Source of the DNA: Humulus lupulus
Taxonomy: Eukaryota > Streptophyta > Magnoliopsida > Rosales > Cannabaceae
NCBI RefSeq assembly: GCF_963169125.1
Contig: NC_084798.1
Location: forward strand, 103,557,970 to 103,621,969
Direction of reading: 5' to 3'
Length of the DNA stretch: 64,000 bases
Shown: positions 11,757-22,957 of the stretch, piece after piece
Numbering within the stretch: the first letter of the stretch is position 1
Layout of the letters: every line of letters starts with the position of its first letter
Notes under the pieces: generated by a model
What the model was told of the DNA's origin: nothing
The model's database searches: none
What the model saw: only the letters and a program-made list of their open reading frames with translations
Program-made: the position numbers and the translations under genes

Positions 11757-12760
11757 GTGGCCCACTTCACTAGCCTTCCTGAGGCATCTAGTTTTTGCAA
11801 GACTTCTAGCAGGGGATGGTTGGTAAAAAACTTTATGGCATGTGCTTTGAAATGGAGACGAAGCTTCCAAGAAGCTACCAATAAGCAAAATGTCAACATT
11901 TTCATCAAAGGGTATCAGGATTCAATTCTCAGCAGTCTTTTGCTAATGTAGTAGATGGGGTGCTGTGTTTTCCCCTCCTCGTGCACTAAGGTAGTGTTAA
12001 TTGCATGCTCGGAGATGGATAAATATATAAAAAATACCTCTTTAAAAGTCTCTTCGCACTTCTCAAACAATTCGAACTATTGAATCCCTTGGAGAACGTT
12101 GAAAAATGGTATGCACTTATCTGTCGCTTTGAGACGAAATGACTCAAGGATGCAATTCTTCCAGCCATGCTCTGGACTTCCTTTTGCTTTTGAGGAAAAT
12201 GCATGTCGATGAAAGCTTTAATACTCTCAGAGTTTGCTTTTATGCCTCGTGAGCTTACAATGAAACCCAATTTTTTTCCTGAAGCTACTCCAAAATTGCA
12301 TTTATGGAGCTTGAGCTTTATATTGAACTGGCAGAAAACTATGAAAGCTTCTTTCAAGTCTGTGACGTGTCCCCTTATGGTCTTCGACTTCACCAACATG
12401 TGGTCGACATATACTTCCATGTTGTGTTCGAGCTGATATTTAAACATCATGTTGACCAACCTTTGATAAGTCGTGCCTATATTCTTTAACCCAAAATGTT
12501 TAATTTTATAGCAATACACACCTTTGTTTGTAAAGAAACTAGTTTGCTCTTGATAAGGTATATGCATGGTGATCCGATTGTAAACTAAATAGGCTTCAAT
12601 AAAAGTCAATAACTCATGTCCTGAGGTGGCGTCCAACAACTGGTCAATGAGCAGCAGAGGGAAACAATCCTTTGGACATGCCTTGTCGACATCAGTGAAG
12701 TCTATGCAGGTCCTCCAAGTCCCATTGGGCTTTCTATCTAGGACTGGGTTGGCCAGTGAT
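11757..12760 (-). pseudogene. Tat-1 reverse transcriptase and start of RNase H
   Basis: The minus strand opens with LANPVLDRKPNGTWR (12,757), CIDFTDVDKACPKD and LLDATSGHELLTF. It then gives a 217-residue open stretch (11,986-12,639) with FGLKNIGTTYQRLVN and the catalytic box YVDHMLVKSK. The second catalytic Asp of the box is His here, which would abolish polymerase activity. After a frame change, the RNase H connection reads HPLLEVLQKLDASGRLVKWA (11,760-11,850). It is typical of Tat-group RT rather than chromovirus RT. The gene is cut on the left by Chromo-1 and on the right by the Athila LTR at 12,764. Confidence 0.88.
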
Positions 12761-12763
12761 TAG

Positions 12764-14208
12764 TGTTCAAAATATCATTTTATTAGTTTAAAAGTTTAAA
12801 ATTAATTAAGTTTTAATTAATATTTTCATGTACTTATTGTAATATATTTTCTATTTGAAAAGGTTAATTTTAATTTAATTTGTGTTCAATTTTAAAGAAA
12901 TAAAATGTACTTTGACAAAAAGAAAAAGAAAGAAGAAAGAAAGAATTATAATTGATGAAGTCAGATAATAAGTGGCATTTTTTGAAGACAAATCAGGCCC
13001 AAATCCGAAGCCCAAGCCATTTTTGAGCCAAGATTTCCACTTGCCAGGTTTCCATTAGTCCAGCCGAGCCACCAGCAGGCTATTCCAAAGATTCCACGTG
13101 CCACGCAAGCCACCTGCTACACTCCTTCTGAGCCATGCAAGCCGAGCTGAGCCGAGCTGCCACGCACCTGATACCATTGCCCGACGCGCCTACCACTACC
13201 TGCCACACTTGCTTGCCGAGCCAGCCAGCTGCTGCCACGTCACCTTACTGTCTCCCATGCCCCAACATGTCTCTATTGAGCCAATCAGCGTGTGATACAT
13301 GGCCAATGTGTCTCCTTTACTGCTGCAACTTGTCTCCCACTTGTCCCAGTTTGCCCCAATTTTGTAGCTATTTTCCCCACTATTTTGTACACGATTTTAC
13401 ACTATTTCCACTATAAATAGAAAGTAAAATGTAGGGAAAAATGATCAGATTATGGAATTAAGAGTAGAAAGTAGAGTTAGAGAGAAATACACTTATTTCT
13501 TACTTTTCTTCCATTTATTTTATACTTTTTGAGTGGAAACAATGCCTATTTTAGGCTAAATTGTCTTGTGGAAAGATTAGAATGAAGTTCATATTTCAGA
13601 TTATATTTTTCATATATATATTGATTCTTTTTTGTTCTTCAATTCTATATATTTGTTACAATTAAATTTATTTTCTTCTAATATTTATTCTAAGTTTATT
13701 GGTGTCTTTTACATAAGTCCAATCATGCTCTTCTTATGTAATTTAAGCTCTTGATTTAATTTAGGATATTTGTTATATTATATGCTTTTTACTGCACTCT
13801 GTCATTAGTATTTTGTCGCTCTATAGTATATAATATGATAGGTTTTTAAAATTAGAAGTTAATATAATGTAATTAAGAACATATTTTAAGGTGAGCTTTA
13901 TTATATATATTTGCCAACTATAATTAATGATGTAGAATTATAGTTGAGTAGAATGAATCAATTTTATTAAAATATATATTGTTTGCATGAATGAAACTTT
14001 TGCCTTCCATATTTTCTTTCTGATTCTAATTCTTCAATTTTTTTTTATTTAGTGTGTAAAAATTATTCTTTTTCAAAGTTACACATTATTTCTAAGTTTC
14101 TTATCTCTAGTTTATTAATCTTTCTTTTTATTTGTATTTTACCTCTTTGTGGATACGATATAGCCTGAGTACTATTGCGATCACTTAGGAGTTTATTGGG
14201 CGATATCA
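12764..14208 (+). repeat. Athila 5' LTR
   Basis: Starts TGTTCAAAATATC and ends GCGATATCA just before ATTTTTGGTGCC, the usual Athila LTR/leader junction. Length is 1,445 bp. A CCAGCCGAGCC-rich stretch (13,060-13,240) precedes a TATAAATAG box at 13,422-13,430. The remainder is AT-rich. The left end could lie a few bases earlier (another TG at 12,757). Confidence 0.75.
13422..13430 (+). promoter_or_regulatory. TATA box of Athila LTR
   Basis: TATAAATAG lies in the middle of the LTR with AT-rich sequence downstream. This is a plausible RNA polymerase II promoter for the element. Confidence 0.55.
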
Positions 14209-14213
14209 ATTTT

Positions 14214-14231
14214 TGGTGCCATTGCTAAGGA
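14214..14231 (+). other. Degenerate Athila primer-binding site
   Basis: TGGTGCCATTGCTAAGGA sits 5 bases after the LTR end. It matches the tRNA-Asp-complementary Athila PBS except for five C-to-T or G-to-A changes, consistent with methylation decay. Confidence 0.7.
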
Positions 14232-14749
14232 GGTAATTTTACAATTAAAGGTTTGCATAATGATTTAATTTTTTATTATTTAATTTTCATTTTTTAAGTT
14301 CTCTTTTATTTTTTTCTCATTAATTTTCAGTTTTAGTTTCTTTTTATTTGTTCATTTTTGTCATTATTTTATTTATTTATTTTCTCTTACTTTTTGGTTA
14401 GGAATTTTTTTTTCTAGATTTAGGCTTTTTTCGAAAAAAAAAAGAAAGTATAAAACGTTGAATCATAAAATTTTAAAGCATAAAAAAACAAAGTATTGAG
14501 AATATTTGTGTAATTTTGGAAATTAGTAAAAACCAAACTTGTTTTGTCTTAGAAAAATTGGTTCTTAAATAAGGTATTTGTTAGCGTTACCCTCCAACCT
14601 TTTCTAAGAACCTTGGGGAGTTCTATAAAAGCTCTTGGGCCTAAATTGGTACCTTGGCAGCCTTCCCAATTGGTTTGGGAACATTTTTGGTGTATATTTA
14701 TTACACTATTACACACATGCGCTTATAATAATTACAACAAAAAAAAATT

Positions 14750-16335
14750 GTGCCACGAAATAGAGACGGACTAGGGAGATTCATGAGACAACAAGTAGAA
14801 GATTTAGAGAACTCTCCTAACTCGTCGTCTTCTTCCATTCGTTCACATTCACCCAATTCACTGAGACTTCCTGAACCACCCACGATGGCTCATCAAGATG
14901 AAGTCCAACCAAGAACGCTACATGATTATTTACATCCTACGCGTACATCCACACCTTCATGCATAATGTATCCCAGCAATATGCCAAATTTTGATTTCAA
15001 ACCCGGCAGGATTAACCTCGTACCAACCTTCCATGGGTTAGAAAATGAGAGTATGTACATGCATATACAGGAATTCGAAGAGGTGGTGCCTACATTCAAC
15101 AACCGAGTTGATGTCACCAGCATTGTGAGACTGAAAATTTTCCTTTCTCTCTCAAAGAAAAAGCAAAAAGCTGGTTGTATTCCTTAAGGCCTAGATATAT
15201 CGGAACATTGGATGAAATGAAAAAAGCATTCTTCACCAAATATTTTCCGCCCCATAAGACTAGCAGCCTTAAGAGGCAAATCTCTACCTTCATCTAGAAA
15301 GACCATGAAACTTTCCATCAGGTCTGGGAGAGGTTTAGAGATTCGATAAATCAATGCCCACATCATGGATGCGAGAGCTGGGCTCTGATCAGCTATTTCT
15401 ATGACAGTCTCACAACAGGACAAAGACAATTCATACAAATGATGTGCAATGATGAATTCCTTCAAAGAGATCCCGATGAAGCTTTCGAGTACCTCAATGG
15501 TCTCGTTGAAAAGTCCTACACATGGAATGGACAGAGTCCTATGGATAAGCCACAATCAACCAGAATCTACCAATTGAGGGAAGATGACAACGTCAAAAGA
15601 CAAATTGAATCATTGAGACAAAAATTCGAGGCTTTTAAAACTCAAGAAGGTAGAGGAATCCACATGGCCGCAAAAGTAGAGACATGAGATCCATGCTTCA
15701 TCTGTGGAAGGACGGAACATCAACTGCGAGAGTGCCCAGTTCTTGGTGAGCTAAGAGGAGGAAATGAAGAACAATGCAATGCTTTAGGGGATTACAAGAA
15801 GCCTTGTAACCCTTTCTCAAACAGTTATAATCCTGGTTGGCACAACCATCCAAATTTCAGTTGTAAGGATTCAAACCAAGCATCTGGGAGCCAATGGAGG
15901 CCTGAGCAGCAACAACCGCCAAAAGCGTACATTGCTCCTCAAAATAACATGCAGTCAAGTAATTATCTTGAGAATGCCTTGCAAATAACTCAAGTGCTCA
16001 AATCTTGTGTCACACAAATGTTGGAGGAAATGAAAGACATAAAAAGCCAATTGAGAAAGTTAAACACTACTTTGACAATTCAAGAGTGTGGTAGACTTCC
16101 TGCTCAACCTCTAATCCATCAAAAAGGGCAACACATGACACAAACCTCTTCCTCTACAGATACAAATCTCAAAGAGGTTAATGCCATCATTACTCGAAGT
16201 GGTCAAAGTACGATTTCACCTTTAACTAAGACAACGAGTATGTCAATGCCCGCTCTAGATGATGATGTGCCAATAAGCATTCCAGTAAATGCACCCTTTC
16301 CTCAAGCTTTGAAATCCACTAGAAAATCATGGTGA
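14750..16335 (+). pseudogene. Athila gag
   Basis: Begins MPRNRDGLGRFMRQQ (14,750) and shows the Athila capsid features TLHDYLHPTRTSTPSC, MDFKPG-type and FHGLENESMYMHIQEFEE. After a frameshift near 15,140 come SLKEKAKSWLYSLRPR, FTKYFPPHKT and FLQRDPDEAFEYL. A CCHC zinc knuckle (CFICGRTEHQLREC) lies at 15,694-15,735, directly after a TGA at 15,684. A charged, Gln-rich tail follows. There is another stop (TAG) near 15,296. Gag normally forms the particle that packages element RNA. Confidence 0.85.
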
Positions 16336-16357
16336 AATCCTAAACCTTTTAACACAA

Positions 16358-16650
16358 GTGAAGATTAACTTGCCATTGTTGCATGTGATCAAAAAAGTGC
16401 CGGCTTATGCCAAGGTTATCAAGGATTTATGCACTGTTAAAAGAAAGCACCATGTCAAGAAAAATGCATTCTTGGTAGAACAAGCTAGCGCGGTAATTGA
16501 CTGCAAGACACCGCCTAAGTACAAAGATTCTGGTTGTCCCACCATCTCATGTCAAATTGGGGAATTGGAATTCGGTCAAGACCTTCCAGACTTAGGAGCA
16601 ACTATAAATCTCATGCCATATTTAATATACATGCAATCAGGTCTATGCCG
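16358..16650 (+). pseudogene. Athila protease, truncated
   Basis: In a new frame after gag, the reading LCTVKRKHHVKKNAFL, then PKYKDSGCPTISCQIG and the active-site block DLGATINLMPY (about 16,588-16,620), identifies the Athila aspartic protease. Homology stops after MQSGL near 16,645, and downstream bases belong to Tat-1 on the other strand. The truncation removes everything 3' of the protease. Confidence 0.75.
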
Positions 16651-17420
16651 AACATTCACCTCCCATGCGAGGGACCAGATCCTCCTATTCTCGGCGAATC
16701 TCGAGGACCTGGTCGTCGGGTCTGGGCGCCTCCACTTTAGGCATTTTTCTCAATTATCATCATGACTGAGGGGTTAGGTTGATTTGATAGTCTTACCGAG
16801 ACATTATAACACAACTTGACCTCTTTCTGGTCTCCCGGGACCAAACTGATTCCTGAGTTAGTCAGGAATTTCATGCATAGATGTTTGATGGAGGTTATGG
16901 CTCTGAATTCTACCAGGGCTGGTCGACCTATGATCACATTGTATGCCGAAGGGAAATCGACCACTATGAAGGTGCAATACTGAAAGGCTTGCCTTGGAAC
17001 TTTTCCCAATGTAATTAGGAGTTGGATTTGTCCAGCTGGAGCCATCCCTTCTCCCGAGAAGCCAAGTAGTGTGTAAGCACACTGCTACAAATCCTGGACC
17101 TCATGCCCTATCTTATAAAAAGCCCACTTAAACAATAAGTTTACTAAGCTTTCGTTATCGATGAGGATGCGAGGCACCATCTTATTTGCTATTTGTGTCT
17201 CGATTACCAACAGATCATGGTGAGGAAAATGGACTCTCTGGGCGTCTTCCTCAGTAATGGTGATTTCCCCTGTGAGCATTCATGCCCTCTCGTAAGTCGG
17301 GTTGTTCGCATCCATTTCGACCAAGTTCTTGAGATCCTCTTTTCCGAGCGTTCAAACCTTCTTGGAGGTCTGGGTTTTTGGGCAAGTACTGTTCTTCCTC
17401 ATCATGCATGTAAATTTTTT
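16650..17420 (-). pseudogene. Tat-1 protease region
   Basis: The minus strand encodes ITEEDAQRVHFPHHDLLVIE and the protease active-site region VPRILIDNESLVNLLF (17,085-17,279). After a frame change it gives FIVVDFPSAYNVIIGRPAL (16,737-17,045), the conserved C-terminal block of Tat proteases. The active-site Gly of the usual DNG is Glu here, so it should be inactive. The stretch from 16,735 to about 16,650 may be spacer between protease and RT. The neighbouring RT continues at 12,760 beyond the Athila insertion. Confidence 0.85.
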
Positions 17421-17870
17421 TGACAGAGATACTAATGTTTGCATGGTGTGGGGGAACACAACCATTCCTGCGAGCTCCTAGTCATGGGTTTTCTCAAGGC
17501 AACTAAAGAACGTGCGCAGGAGGCATCCGAGCTCCCGGTCACACACTGACCAACCTTTGGGCTCTCTGTTGAGGCCCTGGCTGGGACAAAGGATTTCTGA
17601 GCTCTTGGGCAGGTTTTCAGAGACCCTTTTGATCCCTTGAAGCCCACTTCCTCTGACACTCTGTACTGGAGGGATCACTGGGGGTACCTCCTGGCCTTGA
17701 GGGACCTCTGGAGCCAACAGATTTATGGAGAGCCCCTACACAACCAATGCGGCTCGCATGGCGTTCAAGTTTTCCATCAAGGTGGCAATGTTGGTTTGCT
17801 GGGATTCCAACTCTTCTTGTTTTTCTGCCAGCTTGTTTTTAACGTTGATTACTTCTGAGTCTTTAGGACC
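17421..17870 (-). pseudogene. Tat-1 gag N-terminal remnant
   Basis: Reading from ATG at 17,870 on the minus strand gives a short coiled-coil leader (NVKNKLAEKQEELESQQ, then IATLMENLNAMRAAL), a stop near 17,738, then VPQGQEVPPVIPPVQ. This is the usual N-terminus of Tat gag. The capsid core and zinc knuckle are not found before the protease, so most of gag has been deleted. Confidence 0.65.
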
Positions 17871-18143
17871 CATAGTGCTAGAGATGTCATTCTATAAGAG
17901 GTAATCGTCGACAACAATAAAATAATAATTAGGCTCGTAGCCATCGTAATCGTCGTCAATATATTACTCTTCTTCCTGTGGTTGCTCATTCTCTTACATC
18001 GCTGGGGGATTTGTGACAAGGGGAGTTCATATCGCCACTCATTCCAAAGAGGCAAATAAGGGTTCACTAGAGACCGATTTCGTGTGTCCACAATGGTCGA
18101 GGATTTGTCTAACTTTCCACAGCTCTCAATGAAAGCACCAAAA
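17871..18143 (-). other. Tat-1 leader and primer-binding region
   Basis: Non-coding leader between LTR and gag. Immediately inside the LTR (minus strand, from 18,143) lies TTTTGGTGCTTTCATTGAGA, the phrase that follows the 5' LTR in many Tat/Retand elements and probably holds the PBS. Confidence 0.6.
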
Positions 18144-18945
18144 TGTTGACCCAGTTTTCTATAAACTAATATAAATAGAAGAGAGCTAGTAGAAAGAAAG
18201 ATATAAATGGAAGCACATAGGATTTTACGTGGCTCGACTGTTAACAAGGTGTAGTCCACGAGTCACTTGTATTGAGAAAAGTTCACTAGAATCACAAGCT
18301 TTTTAGGGTTTACACCTTGGGCAAATGATACTCTTGCTCCAAGGTAAAATGGTAGTAAAAAATCTAGAGTTTTGGATCCCAACATATAACCCATTCATGC
18401 CCTATCTATAGGCAGCACGAGGGTAGCAAAATGGGCTGTTAGCCTTAATGAAAATAAACGTTTACATTCCTCTCCACATTTAGGGGGAATTACCCATTAC
18501 ATAATTAGTGTTCTACATGTGTCACTCGACTATTGGTCTAATGGGGTGGCCTTCTAGCCTAAGTAAAAGGGGGTGGTTCCGTAATCCAAACGTAAAGTCA
18601 CCTGAGGTAACTCCTCCAGTCAAGTCCATGCTGGGCTTATACTGTGTGGTCCTCAAATATCTGGAAATCTCACTAAACTGTTAATGAGATTTCTTAGGCA
18701 CACCGAGAAGCTGAAGTGTAAGCCCTTTTCCTGGACCTGATCTCGGGGAACTCTTGAGGAGTTTTGTCTTAGGGATTCACGAAGGGTTTTGAGGTCTCTC
18801 CTCAGATGTCTCGTAGTTTGTGCATTGATGATTCCTCGACAAGGTAATCAATAACCTTTCATTGCACGTCTCCTAATCATACACCATTTTTATTAACCTT
18901 TGGAAGTGAGGTAATGCTCCTAGTCGAATCCTTGGTCACGTCACA
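18144..18945 (-). repeat. Tat-1 5' LTR (802 bp)
   Basis: On the minus strand it starts TGTGACGTGACC (18,945) and ends GGGTCAACA (18,144), directly followed by the PBS region. It has a TATAGATAGG-like promoter box at about 18,401-18,410 on the minus strand. Bases TAGGC (18,946-18,950) are the presumptive target duplication. The partner copy and the 3' LTR lie off the left end of the window. Confidence 0.8.
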
Positions 18946-18954
18946 TAGGCAAAA

Positions 18955-19300
18955 GACTTTTCATTAGGAAAAAAACTATGACCTATTACAAGCATCTCTG
19001 GATTTAATTGAAGAACGCCAAGAAGAATCACATATTCAACTCGCTCAGTATCAGCGAAAAGTAACACAGTATTTTAACTGAAAGGTCAAAGAAAAGAAGT
19101 TCAAGTTAGTAGATTCGATATTGAAGAGGATGTTCTTGGTGAACAAAGATCCTATAGATGGTTTATTGGGGCTGAACTAGGAAGGACCTTACCAGGTCAT
19201 GGAAGTTCTATGAGAAGGGACATTCAAGTTAGCTTGGTTGAATAGAGATGAAGTTCCACGAACGTGGAATGCACTGCATTTGAAGAAGTATCATCAATGA
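18955..19300 (+). pseudogene. Tat-2 integrase C-terminal end
   Basis: Plus-strand reading gives NYDLLQASLDLIEERQEES, HIQLAQYQRKVTQYFN, a KLVDSILKRM module matching the 'VGDLVLRK' region, DPIDGLLGLN, EGPYQVMEVL and the terminal WNALHLKKYHQ. Such a C-terminus closes the pol gene in Tat elements. Stops lie near 19,078, 19,179 and 19,210. Everything upstream has been displaced by the Tat-1 insertion at 18,945. The sense direction is opposite to Tat-1. Confidence 0.82.
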
Positions 19301-19690
19301 GTGCTTGATTCGAGTCTGATTTTTATGTTTATTTGTGAGGCTTATTTATAAAATTAATTTCCTTTTGTTTATTTTTATAAGTAAAATAAATACAATTGTT
19401 GCTGTATAGTTTTAACACGGTACCACATTTCTCTAGATTTGTAAATTATAAACCTCTAAAAACGACCTAGAATATGCATAAATTTTGACTGCTTGGGGGG
19501 CAGCAACCCAGGGCCATAATTGTTTTAAGTTTTAAGTCTTTGAAAAAATATGTTAACACAGAATTTGGAAAGGAAAAACATTGGTAGCTTGAAAATATGA
19601 GGTTTTCAAATAATTATGAATTTAACTAGGTTAGATAAGAAAAATCATAGCAATAAAACCCTGGATTGAACCAGGTACAAGGCCTGAATA
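19301..19690. other. Tat-2 non-coding spacer
   Basis: AT-rich spacer between the integrase end and the tandem duplication. No ORF or RNA feature is recognised. It contains a G-run (GGGGGGCAGC) near 19,495. Confidence 0.5.
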
Positions 19691-20680
19691 TTAATAGGTA
19701 TGCTATTAAGCTATTAAAATACTGGATTTGACCAACTATGCGACCTAAGAAATAATCATGTCAGATATTAGCATAAAGTTATAAGGATACTTCGATCCAA
19801 AATAATTCTTATAACAACATGTGTAGAATTAAAAACGTACAATATGATAGAATGGAATTAAATAAAGATGCAGAAGAAGTAAAATTAGAACAAGGGTATT
19901 AACCTTAAAAATAACCAAAATGGTTAATTGTCTCGGCCTACGAGGACTAGTTAGAAGTGATTTTAAAAATTTCCCATCAAATTTTTTGAAAAAAAAACAA
20001 TAAAACGACAAAGAGGCTCCTCAGACCTAAGCTCTTACAAGTCGCCCTTGAGAGGTCTTCCCGCCATCTTTACCAGCCACAAAAGTGTCAACAATCTCCA
20101 AGGGTTCTTTTGCCAAGCGATCTTGAAATTGGATGTGGTAGCGATCCCACAACTTTGCCCGCAAAAATTGGATGTGGTAGCGATCTTAATAGGTATGCTA
20201 TTAAGCTATTAAAATACTGGATTTGACTAGCTATGCGACCTAAGAAATAATCATGTCAGATATTAGCATAAAGTTCTAAGGATACTGCGATCCAAACTAA
20301 TTCCTATAACAACATGTGTAGAATTAAAAACGTACAACATGATAGAATGGAATTAAATAAAGATGCAGAAGAAGTAAAATTAGAACAAGGGTATTAACCT
20401 TGAAAATAACAAAAATGGTTAATTGTCTCGGCCTACAAGGCCTAGTTACAAGGGATTTTAAAAATTTCCCATCAATTTTTTTGAAAACACAAACAATAAA
20501 ACGAAAAAAAGGCTCCTCAATCCTAAGCTCTTATAGGTCACCCTTGAGAGGTCTTCCCGCCATCTTTACCAGCCACGAAAGTGTCAACAATCTCTGAGGG
20601 TTCTTTTGCCAAGCGATCTTGAAATTGGATGTGGTAGCGATCCCACAGCTCTGCCTGCAAAAATGAAAAGTCGCCTTCCT
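19691..20680. repeat. 495-bp tandem duplication (two copies)
   Basis: Copy 1 (19,691-20,185) and copy 2 (20,186-20,680) share near-identical sequence from TTAATAGGTATGC to GGATGTGGTAGCGATC, with scattered substitutions. The junction carries an extra GGATGTGGTAGCGATC, a likely microhomology point. Each copy includes the 3' end of the antisense ORF, so copy 1 holds a duplicated ORF tail. Confidence 0.92.
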
Positions 20681-22957
20681 GGTTGAAGCACCAAAATTTG
20701 TAGAATAAATCTTCTACAATTGAGTTCATCTTGGCCTCATGGCCATCAACATTAGTTTGGAGGTTGTCAACCTTTGCTTGGAGATGGTCCCCCATTTTGA
20801 TCGCTTGGAGTGCCTACTCTTTTACGCTCTTCTCATAGGCTCAGGCTTTGTCAAGTTCCTCCTGGAGTTTAGTGACCCCCCCCCCCCCCCCCCCCCCCCC
20901 AAAAAAAATCTTAATTGGCTTCCTCAAGCTACTTGCACTTATCCTTGACCTGCTCTTGCTCAACAACGATCTTGGCCTCTTTATCCTTGGCCTGTTCCAT
21001 CTCAGAATTGGGCAAGGAGTGCATGTCAATAGAAATAGTCAAAGGTTATGCCAAGTATGGAATAAGAAAAAGAAAAATTGTTTGGGGAGAGAACTTACGC
21101 TCAGATGCATTCCCACGATTGAGTCCATCATGTCTTGAGGAGCCGAATCCTTTATTTTTTCCACCTCGTGCATCGTTAGTTGGTTTATGTGGCCCACCAT
21201 GTTGCTGGTTAAGGTATGGATTAAACCACGCCGGCGAGCTGGGAATTCTCCCACATCCACATGAGGATCTGGGATAGAGGTTTCCGGAGCAGCATGAAGG
21301 CCAGCTCGGGGAGCTGGAGGAGGAACGTCTTGGACCGTCACCACAGTCTCCTTTTGAGCTTGGGGTTGGGAAGAAGGAAACTATTTGTCCTTTGATTAAA
21401 CCCCTAAAGAAGAACCTCTAGCCCCAGTTACGTTCTTCTTAATCAGTCTCTACCTTTTTATGGTTGGGCCGAAGCTGGTGATGGTGATTGTTAGGTCCTT
21501 CATGTTTTCCTATGTAAAATAGCCAAGAGTGAGTCAGATAAACTTTAGTCAAACTTGAAAAATAACAAGTAATGAAGAAAGTCCTGCCCTCCAAGCTAGA
21601 GGAGGAGACTATAATAAATGGATCTAGAATGAGGACTGGGCTAACTAAGGGAGGATTGGCTAATTCTTGGAAGACTTGATCTAGGGGAGAATCTAACAGA
21701 ATGATCTCAGCCACGACATCGGGTAGGAAGTCGAGCTCATCGTTTGAGCTCACATCATACTCTAAGTGCATGGAGACAGGAAATAGTGATCCAGGATGAA
21801 TAAATGTGGCATACTATTGAAAAATGGCACTCAAAATGCGTAGGTATTATCTGCAATTATTTTCTTAACATGGAGACCTAGGTCGTGACGGGGAACTAAT
21901 AGGTCGACACACTAAGCTAATAGGTCGACACACTATTGGATGGTAACATTTTTCTCTGGATCCTTAAGATGTGTGGTCACGATCTTCCTCTGGTCATGTC
22001 GAGCTAACATTAATTTGGCACCAGCTCGGTTAATATCATTTCCATCGTTACCTTGGCCAGAGGTGCTGGATGCTACCCCTGATTGAGCTCGACATGGGTC
22101 ATCATTTTGGCCACTCTGAGCATGGCTTCTGCACACCAAGGGTCCTCTTCTTCTTCTATGACCTCTTCTACAATTGCGATGGTCCTCATTTTAGTCGGAC
22201 CTCGAGGTTAGAATGAAAGCAAATGGTCGTCTCTGATCATCTTGTAGAACAACATGTTGGCGTCTGTTAGTATTACTCGTCTGTCTTTTCCTTCGGAGGG
22301 GATAGAAGCGAGTGTTTGGTATTGGCCATTCTGACCTAACAAGTCGCCAACCTGGCGTAGATAGTTGCATAAGAAATTAACACGATCAAAATGGTAAATG
22401 CTATAAAGTAGACAAGAATACTTACAAAAACAGCTAGGTAAAGGAAAACTTACGAGGTCAGTTGAAGTATCTGTGTTCGCAGATCACAATCCCGTTCAAC
22501 ATAAAAAATAAGTCTTTAAAATCACTCGGATGACTCAGGAGCTCAATAGTGGTGGCGGTGTTGGGGAACCGAGTGAGATAATAGAACCCATCACCTTCGT
22601 TTGTGGTGTTGGGGTTGGCCTTTAGACAAAAAAAGTAAAGAATATCTTCTAAGGTGGGGTTTTCCCATTCATTTTTTAGAAACAAACAATTTAACCTCAT
22701 GAGGAGGTGATACATGTTGGGGGGAGTTGGAATAGAGGCAGCTTTATGAAATTTAGAAAATAAGAAAAATACAAGATCAGTGGTAAGAAGGCCCCTGCCT
22801 TTAGGTGTTCATCACTCCACACCCCAAAATTGTCTTCTAGGGGAGTGCAGCTTCTCTCTCCTTCAAATGTTGGGCGATCATAAAATGTTGAGTCTGTCTG
22901 AATGCCATGACCCTTCATTATGGCATTGACCTGGGGCATAGAGGTTATCCGAGACAC
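20538..22957 (-). pseudogene. Tat-2 antisense extra ORF (PF04195-like, multi-exon)
   Basis: On the minus strand, opposite to Tat-2 pol, the N-terminal exon (22,957-22,697) reads FGVWSDEHLKAGAFLPL and a PLFQLPPT block. The next part (22,715-22,458) reads NPTLEDILYFFCLK, GFYYLTRF and SDFKDLFFM. This order is that of the plant 'putative gypsy type transposon' domain (PF04195). Later parts are acidic or Ser-rich (21,439-22,139) and coiled-coil (MEQAKDKEAKIVVEQEQVKDK near 21,000-20,940; LQAKVDNLQTNVDGHEAKM). The last exon ends EGDFSFLQAELWDRYHIQFQ...GKTSQG (20,795-20,538). Splice-like GTAAGT and CTGAG/ATG junctions near 21,101 and 21,003 suggest introns. A run of 25 C interrupts the coil. The function of these ORFs is unknown. 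Confidence 0.75.
20876..20908 (+). repeat. C25-A8 homopolymer tract
   Basis: A run of 25 cytosines followed by 8 adenines within the antisense ORF. Its length could be a slippage product or an assembly uncertainty. Confidence 0.95.

Larger units (their letters stand above)
12764..16650 (+). mobile_element. Athila-type element, 5' LTR to protease, 3' part missing
   Basis: A plus-strand Ty3/gypsy element of the Athila group lies in Tat-1, between its protease (right, minus) and RT (left, minus). It has a 5' LTR, a degenerate tRNA-Asp-type PBS, a long leader, gag with zinc knuckle and an Athila-type protease, and then stops abruptly near 16,645. RT, integrase and 3' LTR are absent. The right junction with the Tat-1 protease region lies between about 16,645 and 16,735. 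No target duplication can be assigned because one end is deleted. Confidence 0.8.

Noticed and set aside
13098..13416. Two overlapping plus-strand frames in a GC-rich stretch
   Set aside because: They lie within the Athila LTR and have low-complexity Pro/Ala/Cys composition.
15184..15555. 123-codon minus-strand frame
   Set aside because: Antisense to Athila gag, which is supported by several family motifs in the plus direction.
17849..18259. 136-codon minus-strand frame
   Set aside because: Spans the Tat-1 LTR end, PBS region and leader. Hydrophobic composition comes from AT-rich DNA.
20841..21277. Plus-strand frames with poly-Pro
   Set aside because: Created by the C25 tract. The coiled-coil coding signal is on the other strand.
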